NCBI RefSeq assembly: GCF_002214585.1 | Contig: NZ_CP014863.1 | Span: 1-38,045, forward strand | Direction of reading: 5' to 3' | Length of the DNA stretch: 38,045 nucleotides | From: Thermococcus profundus | GTDB taxonomy: Archaea; Methanobacteriota_B; Thermococci; Thermococcales; Thermococcaceae | In this document: in pieces, positions 1 to 7,807 of the stretch | How the letters are laid out: each line of letters opens with the position of its first letter | Numbering within the stretch: position 1 is the stretch's first letter | Program-made: the position numbers and the translations under genes | Notes under the pieces: generated by a model | What the model saw: only the letters and a program-made list of their open reading frames with translations | Told to the model about the DNA's origin: nothing | Databases searched by the model: none

Positions 1-23
1 GGGTATCACCTCAAATTAAAATA

Positions 24-44
24 CCTGCAACGTCCTGATGCAGG
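24..44 (+). promoter_or_regulatory. Leader hairpin touching the first gene's ribosome binding site
   Basis: CCTGCA at 24-29 can pair with TGCAGG at 39-44 around a 9-nt loop. The right arm takes up the first two G residues of the Shine-Dalgarno GGAGGTG (43-49) of the gene at 56. This could damp translation, but a 6-bp stem can arise by chance. Confidence 0.35.
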
Positions 45-55
45 AGGTGTATCAA

Positions 56-328
56 ATGAGAAGGGAAAATTCTACCTCTAGGCTAGTAGAAGATATCAAG
101 AACTGCGATGAAGAACCTAACTTGAACCCTCTAGCAGGAGTAGAGATCTCCACTTACGAGATCGAGAGCGCGACGATCGTTCTAACGCACTATGCCCTCT
201 GGAAGATTGTTGACAAAGGAACTAACTTAGATCATGAGAGAATGGATTATGAAAAGGAGATTGTCAGCATAACTGACCCGATAGCGGGGCTTGATTATGC
301 TATGGAAACCTTTGGGAGGGGATCATAA
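56..328 (+). CDS. Small hypothetical protein, first gene of a two-gene unit
   Basis: I do not recognise this 90-residue acidic protein. The ATG at 56 is preferred over the in-frame ATG at 38 because GGAGGTG (43-49) lies 6 nt before it, while the upstream ATG has no such site. No signal peptide, membrane segment or metal motif is visible. Its stop TAA shares one A with the ATG of the next gene at 328, so the two are almost certainly cotranscribed and translationally coupled. The promoter is not in the first 55 bases; if the window is circular, the TATA-like run at the right edge would serve it. Confidence 0.7.
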   Translation: MRRENSTSRLVEDIKNCDEEPNLNPLAGVEISTYEIESATIVLTHYALWKIVDKGTNLDHERMDYEKEIVSITDPIAGLDYAMETFGRGS

Positions 329-1488
329 TGATTGGCACTATTAGCACTTTAGAGAGTGTTTATGTTGAGAATACAGCATTGGATCTTGATCCATCACATG
401 GTACCGACACCATACCACATAAGAAGACGATTGTCATTATGAATGGAAAGAAAGTTCGAGTGCCTGTTAAAGATTCCATATCCCTTAGACACGCTTTAAT
501 GTCCGCCTATTGGGACATTTACACTAAGAAGATGGGAAAGCGGAGAATTAGCGTCTTTGGCAGAGATTACCTGGGCTTTTTCATGACAAAGGACAAGATG
601 AACAACATCAGGAGGGTACTTCCGTTCTACGGTGGGGATGGCAGAATTTATGTAGCATTATTTGGCAGAGCTAATGATCCCAAAATTAAGATCTATGAGG
701 TAACTTCCGATGGAATCTCCTTTACTGAGGAGGGTACAATGTTCTTTGAGCCAGTGACAGACGAGCCTGTTATGGTGACTGACATTAATGGTGTCATAAA
801 TGAAGTTGCAGACTATGACGTTTTTGGAACCCTGTTTGCAGAGGACGATCTCCCTTACAGGAAATCGAACTATGTAGTAACATCAATGATCGCGCTGCCC
901 TTCTGGCGGAGTGCTCATAACATAATCCCCAACGTTGAGCTTGTGGGCGGTTACTTCGTGCACGCCCAGAGAATTCATCTTGGTGGAATCAATGAGCCCG
1001 TCTCGTACATACCCGGTTCAACAATTGGGCCAATGGATATGGAAGCATACAAGGAAAGAATTGGAACGATCTTTGATACCCTCATTCAATTCCCAAGCGA
1101 GAAGTATGTCTTTGTTCGGAAGGCAAACGATGCTTTTCTCAGGAGGAGTTTTGGCATAATTGTTTACTCTAGAATTGGAAAGGGTTACACGATGAAGGCT
1201 GGCCCTTTATTGTACCACCGTGTTACCGGTGTTCTAGGAGACATAAATAACACCTTAGCAACTGAGAAAAACGAAAAGGTGACTATTGCGATCTATGTGA
1301 ACCCGGAGGAAGTAAACGGAAACACAAAGCACCATGGGATACAAAGGGGCTTCATTAAGGGGTTAATACAAGAATTGGAAAAGCTTGAACAGAAGTATCC
1401 TAATAGGGTGGAGTACATGACTGGATACTACGAGGACCTACCGGAGATGATGTACACTCTCAAGGATATCGTATTTGAAGGAGCCTGA
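328..1488 (+). CDS. Hypothetical protein, 386 residues
   Basis: An unrecognised protein that starts at the ATG overlapping the previous stop, with GGGAGGGGATC just upstream. The composition is that of a soluble mixed alpha/beta protein with many aromatic residues; no Walker, HTH or zinc motif is seen. It has a short basic strand followed by a proline near residue 45 (GKKVRVPV), loosely like motifs in the unknown proteins at 33180-37302, but this is weak. The gene is followed by 559 bases without a convincing gene, so it probably ends its transcription unit. Confidence 0.75.
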   Translation: MIGTISTLESVYVENTALDLDPSHGTDTIPHKKTIVIMNGKKVRVPVKDSISLRHALMSAYWDIYTKKMGKRRISVFGRDYLGFFMTKDKMNNIRRVLPFYGGDGRIYVALFGRANDPKIKIYEVTSDGISFTEEGTMFFEPVTDEPVMVTDINGVINEVADYDVFGTLFAEDDLPYRKSNYVVTSMIALPFWRSAHNIIPNVELVGGYFVHAQRIHLGGINEPVSYIPGSTIGPMDMEAYKERIGTIFDTLIQFPSEKYVFVRKANDAFLRRSFGIIVYSRIGKGYTMKAGPLLYHRVTGVLGDINNTLATEKNEKVTIAIYVNPEEVNGNTKHHGIQRGFIKGLIQELEKLEQKYPNRVEYMTGYYEDLPEMMYTLKDIVFEGA

Positions 1489-2047
1489 TTGCTTCTACAC
1501 TTTCATTTTTCAGCACTTCGAAAATACTAGCGGCTATTTTTTTGGTTTTTATGTCCATCTTACTGACAGTATGCTTGTGTGCATGATTTTTCTAGGAATT
1601 GTGAATGCGTAGTTGAATCACCCAATCTGAGTGCTCAAAAGCCTTCTTATGGTGTTACAATTCTTGGTCGTCCCCGCTGTGTCCTATCTATTCACACTAC
1701 TCTAAGTTGGGTTGAGCTTGAGGTGTGTTTTAAGAGTGCTGGTGTATCCTCATTCAGTGTGATTTTCAGTTGACTCAATAACAGTAGATTAACCTCTTTT
1801 GTTCGCTCTTCATGTTCGTTTTTTGTCACTGCAACATGTGGGGAAACAAAGCAGTTTGAATAGTCCTCTCTCTTAGTTGTAACCCTCTTATGGTTCTTTT
1901 CAATGGTCACCGAAGTGCTCTTGACTACTGAAATATTACCTACGAAAAAATCATGAATTGGTGAATACTCATTATCTTGATCTTCTGTGTAGCCACTTGT
2001 AGCTACTTTTAATATTCACTTCCTAACTTTCATTTTTGGGTGGTCCC
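1489..2047. other. Gene-free stretch with a promoter at its right end
   Basis: Short open frames on both strands here lack ribosome binding sites and look spurious. The right end has a TATA-like CTTTTAATATTC (2006-2017), about 36 bases before the gene at 2048. GTAGC is repeated nearby (about 1990-2005). I see no RNA gene or long repeat. Confidence 0.5.
2006..2017 (+). promoter_or_regulatory. TATA box of the replication operon
   Basis: CTTTTAATATTC lies 30-40 bases before the ATG at 2048, the usual archaeal spacing plus a short leader. It would drive the small gene, PrimPol and helicase, which overlap each other. Confidence 0.5.
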
Positions 2048-2413
2048 ATGACTGAATTGAATCCCATCTTTGAGGGGCGTTTGCTTGATGCACTCAAGCA
2101 TGGTGAGTGGTGTCTTAGTGCTGATGGTGAATATCTTGTAGTGCCCGTGAGGGCAATCAGCAATAGCAAGGCTGAAACTTCGAGCTTCATTGAGATAATT
2201 GAGGTTCTTGGCTTGGGACGCTATGGTGTAACAACCAGAAAAGGTGTTGGCTCGTTTAGAGCGTTTTTCATCAAGATTTCAGCTTTGAGAAGTGTTAGCG
2301 AGGAATTCAGCGAGCTTTTCAAAAAGGAACTCAGTAGACGAAAATTAGGAGGTTCCTGTCCCTTAATGGCTTCTTCTCCGGGCAGAGGGGGTGATTCCAA
2401 TGAGCGCCACTGA
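2048..2413 (+). CDS. Small hypothetical protein leading the replication operon
   Basis: A 121-residue protein. The ATG at 2048 is chosen because GGTGGT (2039-2044) precedes it; an in-frame TTG at 2036 overlaps that site and is less likely. The middle part (residues about 15-90) alternates strands and helices; the C-terminal third is rich in Lys, Arg, Gly and Ser. I cannot assign a family. The 3' end overlaps the PrimPol start by 14 bases, which suggests coupled translation and a role in replication or copy control; a winged-helix fold is possible but not shown. Confidence 0.65.
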   Translation: MTELNPIFEGRLLDALKHGEWCLSADGEYLVVPVRAISNSKAETSSFIEIIEVLGLGRYGVTTRKGVGSFRAFFIKISALRSVSEEFSELFKKELSRRKLGGSCPLMASSPGRGGDSNERH

Positions 2414-4868
2414 AACCATTATCAAGGATTTCTCTGAAAACAGGAATCTCATTAAAAAGATTTTCAAGACACTGTTTCCAGAGGGTTGGGTTGAGGTTAG
2501 CGTTCTGAGACGGGGAGATTACGATCCCAAAAAGCACGAGTTTAGGGTAAGGGGACGCTACAGTCGGTACTTCAATCTCTCTCGTCGCGGGGCTGCAATG
2601 GGATTTGCACATAAGGTTGAGTCAATTCTCATGCACGAAATCGAAAGTGGGGCGCTGAGGGGCGTTTATTTTGGAATGCAGCCACGAAAGGAGAACCTTC
2701 TCAATAAAGCGAGCAAGGAGAATAACATTCTTGGGATTTTTAATGTTATCTTGGATATTGACTACTTCCACGCTCCAGAGGACAATGAGAGGCTTGAGCG
2801 GTTTGGCCTGACCGATAAAATGAGATTTGAGTTGCTTGATCTTGCGAACACCGCAGTCTCAGCCTTCAAAACCGCTGGAGTTTCACCAGTGTACGCCCTC
2901 ATTACTGGTAGGGGCGTTCAAATAGCTTTTAGACTTGAGAAGCCCCTGACGGGGGAGTTGGCAACGACAGAGTCATTAAGGTTCATTGCTCTCAAACTTG
3001 AAGAGGTTCTCCATAAGGATGAGGAATTTCACCGGAAGTTTGGACAAGTGGGTCTGGATCATAACGCGATTAAACTGGCGCAAATCGTTCGATTTCCGCT
3101 AACCCCTAATGGGGCCACTAAGAGGTTCGTCCCAACTGAGTTCGCTTTCGTCGCTGATGATCTTGAAAAGGCTGTCATTCCAGAGGCATTTGTTGTGGAT
3201 GCACTCGAGGTCATGAAGCACGCTTCTGCCATTGGTCGTGCAAAGGGAGCTGAAGTTGAGGTTCAGGTTAAGTCGAGGCCTGTAAAACTCTCTGAGTTCA
3301 AGCTGAACCTTTCCGATGAGCACAAGAGAAGGATAGCCGAGATTTTTGCTGGATTGTATGAGAAAGGAACTCACAATGATTTGGCCCTTGCGTTGGCTGG
3401 ATTCCTTGCATGGAGGCGCGTTAGCGTTCAGGACGCACTTGAAACTGTTAATCTGTTTCTCAACATAACTGGAGACTCTGAGAATACATCAATTGTCGAG
3501 AAAGAGCTTGATGGTGTTCTGCTCAAGGGAGGACAGCGGGCTGTTGAGAAGATTTACTACACTTATTTAAGGGCATTATCGGGGGAGAAAGTCGCTTGGA
3601 AGACCCTTCTTAAGGATGTTCTAAGGAGCAAAGCAATGAGAGAAGCTAGTTCTTGTGATGAAGTTGATGACCTTGTGTCGAAACAATTGACTCAGGTGAT
3701 TATGCAACTGAATCGTGCCTTCCCCCTACGCCGTTCAAAGTTTCATAGGAAAGAGAAGGATGATCCCTCAGAGCTTGAGCTTGATTACGATAATCTCACT
3801 GACAATGAAAAAGAGGTTTTTGAGATCTTTTTGGAGTTTATTAACCTTCTCGTTGAGTTTCTTAGCGTGAGAAAAAAAGAGCGGAACAAAAAGGCAATAG
3901 AAATAGCTGAGTTTTCTTTTAATCTGTTTGATAGGGTTCAGGAGAACTTGGTTAGGGCAGTAATTTACGTCAAACATACGGTTAACGGGACATCAAGGAG
4001 ATACTCTCTGGAGGTTCTTGACAAGAACCTGAACGTTCACGAGATTACTCTTAATTCCTTGGATAAACCCATGCTCCTCCTCACTGCTATTGGCAATGTT
4101 CGTCGAGAATACCTAATTCCTCCAGACAGTTGGATACAAGATCAATTAGCCAGAGCGCTCAGGTTCAAAAATTTGGAACATGCAATGATTATTAACCCAA
4201 AACTCTACTTAGGTCTGAATAGTCTATTTCACAATGTAACAGAGGCGAAACTCACAAGAGAACTGGAGAAATTTGAGCATGCTCTCAGAGACAGTTGGGA
4301 AATCGTGAGGATTCAAACTGATGAGGAACTTGCTGAAGAGATTTTGTACTCGATTCTCTCAGACGCCCGTGTCCTAATTGTTAAAAGCGACGAAGTTTAT
4401 TACCAAGATTGGGTTTATGTCACTAACAGGGGAGAATTGCTTATTCCAGCCTCTCTAATTGAGGAGCGCTTGTCATTGAACAAGGTCAGTGGTAAGGCGT
4501 TTGTCTCCGCCCTCAGAAAACGCAAACTGTTCATCAACAATGCTCCTGGAAAGTACCGGACCACGCGGAAGGTCAAAATGCTTGAGGAACTGTTGAGGGA
4601 CTTCAAAGGGGATGTCAACTTCGATTCCTCCATTGTTGCGCAGGAAACATTTTACCGTCTGAGCGCCAATGCAGTATTTGATTTCATCTCTGAGGTGTTC
4701 AACGAGGACGTTCGCAAGAGGATAATCAGTATTGAAGAAGCCCTTAACTCGCTCAAACTGTTTGAGCTCAAAGAGAAGCTTAGAGAAGCCATTGAACAGC
4801 AAACTTCAGAGGCCGAAGAGACGCCTGCAGTTCTTGAGATCCAAGCTGGAGGGGGTGAGCCCCGATGA
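2400..4868 (+). CDS. Archaeo-eukaryotic primase-polymerase (PrimPol), pTN2-like
   Basis: An 822-residue protein whose N-terminal third carries the AEP signature in order: VYFGMQPRK (about 89-97), metal-binding DID (119-121) in VILDIDY, a motif II-like TGRGVQIAF (169-177), and a nucleotide-binding RFPLTPNGATK (about 231-241). AEP enzymes make primers and extend DNA. The motif II position that normally holds His is Gln174. The remaining ~550 residues are helical and charged, as in large plasmid primases with C-terminal primer or DNA-binding regions. The ATG at 2400 follows AGGGGGTGAT; an upstream GTG at 2391 is less likely. The stop overlaps the SF1 helicase start by 4 bases. A PrimPol beside an SF1 helicase is the known pTN2 arrangement (established knowledge); relation to PolpTN2 is inferred. 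Confidence 0.85.
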   Translation: MSATETIIKDFSENRNLIKKIFKTLFPEGWVEVSVLRRGDYDPKKHEFRVRGRYSRYFNLSRRGAAMGFAHKVESILMHEIESGALRGVYFGMQPRKENLLNKASKENNILGIFNVILDIDYFHAPEDNERLERFGLTDKMRFELLDLANTAVSAFKTAGVSPVYALITGRGVQIAFRLEKPLTGELATTESLRFIALKLEEVLHKDEEFHRKFGQVGLDHNAIKLAQIVRFPLTPNGATKRFVPTEFAFVADDLEKAVIPEAFVVDALEVMKHASAIGRAKGAEVEVQVKSRPVKLSEFKLNLSDEHKRRIAEIFAGLYEKGTHNDLALALAGFLAWRRVSVQDALETVNLFLNITGDSENTSIVEKELDGVLLKGGQRAVEKIYYTYLRALSGEKVAWKTLLKDVLRSKAMREASSCDEVDDLVSKQLTQVIMQLNRAFPLRRSKFHRKEKDDPSELELDYDNLTDNEKEVFEIFLEFINLLVEFLSVRKKERNKKAIEIAEFSFNLFDRVQENLVRAVIYVKHTVNGTSRRYSLEVLDKNLNVHEITLNSLDKPMLLLTAIGNVRREYLIPPDSWIQDQLARALRFKNLEHAMIINPKLYLGLNSLFHNVTEAKLTRELEKFEHALRDSWEIVRIQTDEELAEEILYSILSDARVLIVKSDEVYYQDWVYVTNRGELLIPASLIEERLSLNKVSGKAFVSALRKRKLFINNAPGKYRTTRKVKMLEELLRDFKGDVNFDSSIVAQETFYRLSANAVFDFISEVFNEDVRKRIISIEEALNSLKLFELKEKLREAIEQQTSEAEETPAVLEIQAGGGEPR

Positions 4869-6763
4869 AGGCCATCAGGATCGTAGGCAATGCTGGCACA
4901 GGCAAAACTACAACCCTTCTATCTCTTTACTCATATTTGACGAACAGACCACTCTCTTCACTCCAAAGGGACATTATTAATGAATATTTCGGTGATTTAA
5001 ACGTCCCAAGAGGAAAAGAAGCATTGATGTTAACGTTTAGCAGCACTGCTGCCAAGGAGCTTGCCAAGAGATTAACGGGACAGGAGGATACGGGCTATTT
5101 GACGAACATTCGGACATTGCATTCGTTTGCGGCCTCTTATCTAGCCCAAAGAAGATCAATAAAATTCCCTACGGTGAACGGCCGTCCGGGCGATACCTTT
5201 GTTGTGTTTTGCAGGAAGTTCAACATTCCATTCTCGACCGAGGAGCCTTTTGCCCCTCTGTTGGGAAATACCATTGCAAACATGCTTTCAGCGGCGATCA
5301 ACAGATATTACCCGGAAGAGAAAGATATTGGCATTGTTTTAGCAAAGCACATATTACCCAGGCTTCAGGGTAAAGAGCAGGAAGTACTGTTGAGCTATTT
5401 GGAATTCAAGGAGAAAACTGGCTATTGGGACTACAACGACGTTCTCATGGCCCTATTCGACGAGGAGCACATTGATCTCTCCTCCTTTGGTGACGAGGAG
5501 ATTGGATACCTCATTATTGATGAGGCACAGGATCTCTCGGCGCTTCAGTACTCGATTATCTCAAAGATTGTCCAAGACAATCAGGATGCTATTGACCTCG
5601 TTGTTTTTGCTGGGGATCCGCACCAGACGATTTATTCGTTCCAAGCGGCTGACCCGCGCTTTTTCATGGAGTTGGACAAGTTGTTGGGAGTGGACGTTGA
5701 GACGATAGTCCTCAAGCGTTCTTTTCGAGTTCCTCGGACTGTGAGCTTTGCCAGCAAACAACTCCTCATCCGAACTAGAGCGGTACTAAATCCGAGTTTT
5801 CTGAACTATGAGCCGAGGCCAGAAATCGGGGAGTATCGAGTTATCCCCTTTGTTGATCTTGTTGATGGGAACACTGTTAGTGAGGCTATCAAGATGAGTC
5901 AAGTTCGTAAACTGATTGAGGAGGCGGGCGATGAGCTCAAAAGAGGGAAGAGTGTTGCAATCTTGACAAGGACTAATGTTCAGGCTCGGTTTTTTGAGAA
6001 GCTGTTCATACTGGCTGGGTACTCGCCAAAACGATTGAAGGCCTCTGCGGCAAGCGCGGCGGACAAACTCATGTTCATCCTAGCTGGAGTGGATTATCTC
6101 CAGAACGGGCTTGAGGAGGGAGCCGTTCCAAAAGAGGTCAAAGAAGAATTGTTCGCTTCACCAGGTTGGAGGGCTAATGTTAAGAGGTTCCTTCGCCTCA
6201 CTGCCTTTTCGAGGTACCTCGACAATGAGCTAATCGAGCGAATGCTGCTTTATTCTTTCAAGGAGCGAGGAGTCAATTTCGACAAGATGAAGTTCAAGGG
6301 CGCAACTCTTGATCACGTGCAAAAGAATGAGAAGTTGAGAAGGCTCGTTGAGAAAAATCGGCCCGTTATTGAAAGGTTCCTTGAGAACCCTATGCGGTTT
6401 CTGAGCAGGAAGGACGTTGAAACATACCTCCGTGACAAGGATTATTATGATGTCCTCCTAGTTCTTTTAAGGACTGGACGGGCACTGACTGACTCTCATC
6501 TTTTCATTGACACTATTCATGCGAGCAAGGGAGCCGAGTTTGATGTCGTTTATTTGTACGATTCCACTAGGGCTCTGCCTGCTACTGAGTCGGAAAAGAG
6601 GGAGGCTGTGTTCGTTCTTTATGTGGGGATGACGCGTGCAAGGGAGGCTTTGAGAATTTTGGATACGGAAAACAGTTTGTTGGGTTATTTCAAGAGGGAG
6701 CACTCCCTTTATGAGCTGGGCAACGCGAGCCTCGTACAGCACCTTGCGCAGGTTGCTACTTGA
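4865..6763 (+). CDS. Superfamily 1 (UvrD/Rep-type) DNA helicase
   Basis: A 632-residue SF1 helicase. Motifs in order: Walker A GNAGTGKTT (8-16), Ia around TFSSTAAKELAKR (57-69), Ib IRTLHSFAA (82-90), motif II DEAQ (219-222), III GDPHQTIYSF (250-259), IV LKRSFRVPR (283-291), V HASKGAEFD (about 551), VI VGMTRAREAL (about 587-596). All motifs are intact, so it should be an active ATP-driven translocase. The length is close to UvrD-like enzymes with shortened 1B/2B domains. It starts inside the PrimPol stop (ATGA overlap) behind GGAGGGGGTGAG, so both are made together and probably act together in plasmid replication, as proposed for pTN2. Confidence 0.92.
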   Translation: MKAIRIVGNAGTGKTTTLLSLYSYLTNRPLSSLQRDIINEYFGDLNVPRGKEALMLTFSSTAAKELAKRLTGQEDTGYLTNIRTLHSFAASYLAQRRSIKFPTVNGRPGDTFVVFCRKFNIPFSTEEPFAPLLGNTIANMLSAAINRYYPEEKDIGIVLAKHILPRLQGKEQEVLLSYLEFKEKTGYWDYNDVLMALFDEEHIDLSSFGDEEIGYLIIDEAQDLSALQYSIISKIVQDNQDAIDLVVFAGDPHQTIYSFQAADPRFFMELDKLLGVDVETIVLKRSFRVPRTVSFASKQLLIRTRAVLNPSFLNYEPRPEIGEYRVIPFVDLVDGNTVSEAIKMSQVRKLIEEAGDELKRGKSVAILTRTNVQARFFEKLFILAGYSPKRLKASAASAADKLMFILAGVDYLQNGLEEGAVPKEVKEELFASPGWRANVKRFLRLTAFSRYLDNELIERMLLYSFKERGVNFDKMKFKGATLDHVQKNEKLRRLVEKNRPVIERFLENPMRFLSRKDVETYLRDKDYYDVLLVLLRTGRALTDSHLFIDTIHASKGAEFDVVYLYDSTRALPATESEKREAVFVLYVGMTRAREALRILDTENSLLGYFKREHSLYELGNASLVQHLAQVAT

Positions 6764-6796
6764 CTTGTTATTTTTGGCAAATCAACTTAAGTCTAG

Positions 6797-6810
6797 ACCG
6801 AAGTCAAAGA
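6797..6810 (+). promoter_or_regulatory. ACCGAAGTCAAAGA repeat before the methyltransferase promoter
   Basis: This 14-mer recurs exactly at 27255-27268, in front of the HTH gene at 27278. Here it lies about 20 bases upstream of the TATA box at 6828. An opposite TTGACTT occurs at 6760-6766. It may be an operator for the HTH protein (inference). Confidence 0.4.
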
Positions 6811-6827
6811 TATGAACAGTAGGATGT

Positions 6828-6844
6828 TATTAAAAACTTAAAAG
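6828..6844 (+). promoter_or_regulatory. TATA box of the restriction-like operon
   Basis: TTATTAAAAACTTAAAAG is the only good TATA-like run between the helicase stop (6763) and the methyltransferase start (6896). It would give a leader of roughly 25-30 bases. Confidence 0.5.
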
Positions 6845-6895
6845 CACCAATGCACAAAAACCCAAGGGCCGAAACTAAGAATGGAAGTGGTCATT

Positions 6896-7032
6896 ATGAT
6901 GACTAATGAAAGTAAAGATGTCGTTGAAAAAGCCAAGTCAATTGAGTCCCTTCTCAGGAGTTTAGATGAAGAAACCTCCACCGAAAAAGCCATCAAGATT
7001 TTTAGCAAAATTTTCGAGTACTGGGGCTTTGA
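6896..7032 (+). pseudogene. N-terminal piece of the Eco57I-like methyltransferase, cut off by an inversion
   Basis: The ATG at 6896 (a second ATG follows at 6899) is preceded by GGAAGTGG. It encodes 45 residues ending YWGFE, typical of the helical N-terminus of large Type IIG/Eco57I-like methyltransferases. Beyond 7032 the + frame turns into the antisense of a real coding segment. Joining 6896-7032, the reverse complement of 7033-7801 and 7802-10831 gives 3936 bases, an uninterrupted frame of 1311 codons plus stop. In the present orientation this start yields only a short fusion of the N-terminus to nonsense residues, ending near 7237. Confidence 0.8.
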
Positions 7033-7807
7033 AAGGACAAAGTTTTTGACGTCAACTTTTTTCCTCAGCTCTTCTCTGAGTGAATCAAGGTCAACTATCC
7101 AGCCCTTTTTCTGGAGGAAATACACAAACATCAACCTGTTGAAGAACGTATGTGCAAAGGTCTTGGCGGCTCTCTCGATGAATATCTCTTTTCTCTTTTT
7201 CTCTGGGATTGGGGTGGACTCCACCGTAAGAAGATAATCCGCTGGACAGCGCTTTTCAAGTTCTGCCCCGTAGTGCTTCTTAATCCAATCTTTGAGCCTG
7301 TAGTAGTTGTCCCGATAATCTTTGAAAAACTCCTCCGTAAGGGGTCTGACGAGCATGTAATTGTTTAGAGCGTCCCTAATCAAGCTGGCGGAAAGTTCTT
7401 TGTGTCCTTCTAATTCAAGGGCCACCTTTGCGATGTTTGAAGCCAGCGTCCTGAATTTCTTTTCAGAGGGATCGATGACGTAAACGTTGAGCTTCGCACT
7501 CTCAAGCTTTCTCTGATAGATTGGAACTATCAGCTTCCAGTATTTGTGTTTGGAGCTCTTGGGATTCTCTGTTACGTCCAGTATGAGGATGAAATTGGCG
7601 AAGGAGATATCCCCTGAGAAGGAAGTGAAATTCAGAAGGTTCTTCACAAGCTTTTGGCGGTACTTAAGGGTGTCTTTCCAGGTCTCGGCGTAGATAACGT
7701 AGAAATTCAGGACAGAAGAAGGGGCAACGGATATTATCTTTAACTCGTCGGTGTTTTCGTCCACAAAATCATCTAAGTAGTCTCCTTCAATATCCTCCTC
7801 CTCGAAG
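7027..7807. other. Inverted DNA segment inside a methyltransferase gene
   Basis: The coding segment 7033-7801 runs on the minus strand while the gene's two ends are on the plus strand. The end points fall in a 6-bp imperfect inverted repeat: CTTTGA at 7027-7032 and TCGAAG at 7802-7807 (opposite strand CTTCGA). Both restored junctions are in frame: YWGFE to EEDIEG at one side, and NFVLSK to WLHDQYEEYGG at the other. A near-palindrome centred on TTGACGTCAA (7046-7055) lies just inside the left end. No recombinase gene is visible in the window. Confidence 0.85.
7033..7801 (-). pseudogene. Inverted middle piece of the Eco57I-like methyltransferase
   Basis: Read on the minus strand this encodes about 256 residues, from EEDIEGDYLDD through to VDVKNFVL. 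It contains HTFFNRLMFVYFLQKKGWI (about 7070-7126), a hallmark of the region ahead of the methyltransferase domain in Eco57I, BREX PglX-like and Type IIG proteins. Automated callers will probably report a minus-strand gene at 6838-7764 starting at GTG 7764; its last ~65 residues are antisense of the plus-strand N-terminal coding sequence and are not meaningful. There is no ribosome binding site before that GTG. The family places this segment between the N-terminal piece at 6896 and the catalytic piece at 7802. Confidence 0.82.

Noticed and set aside
1579-1910. Short open frames on both strands
   Set aside because: No ribosome binding site, low-complexity products and mutual overlap; treated as non-coding.
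6838-7764. A separate minus-strand gene of 308 codons
   Set aside because: Its residues before the breakpoint are the missing middle of the plus-strand methyltransferase, its last ~65 are antisense of that gene's N-terminus, and its GTG start has no ribosome binding site. It is the inverted segment plus read-through.
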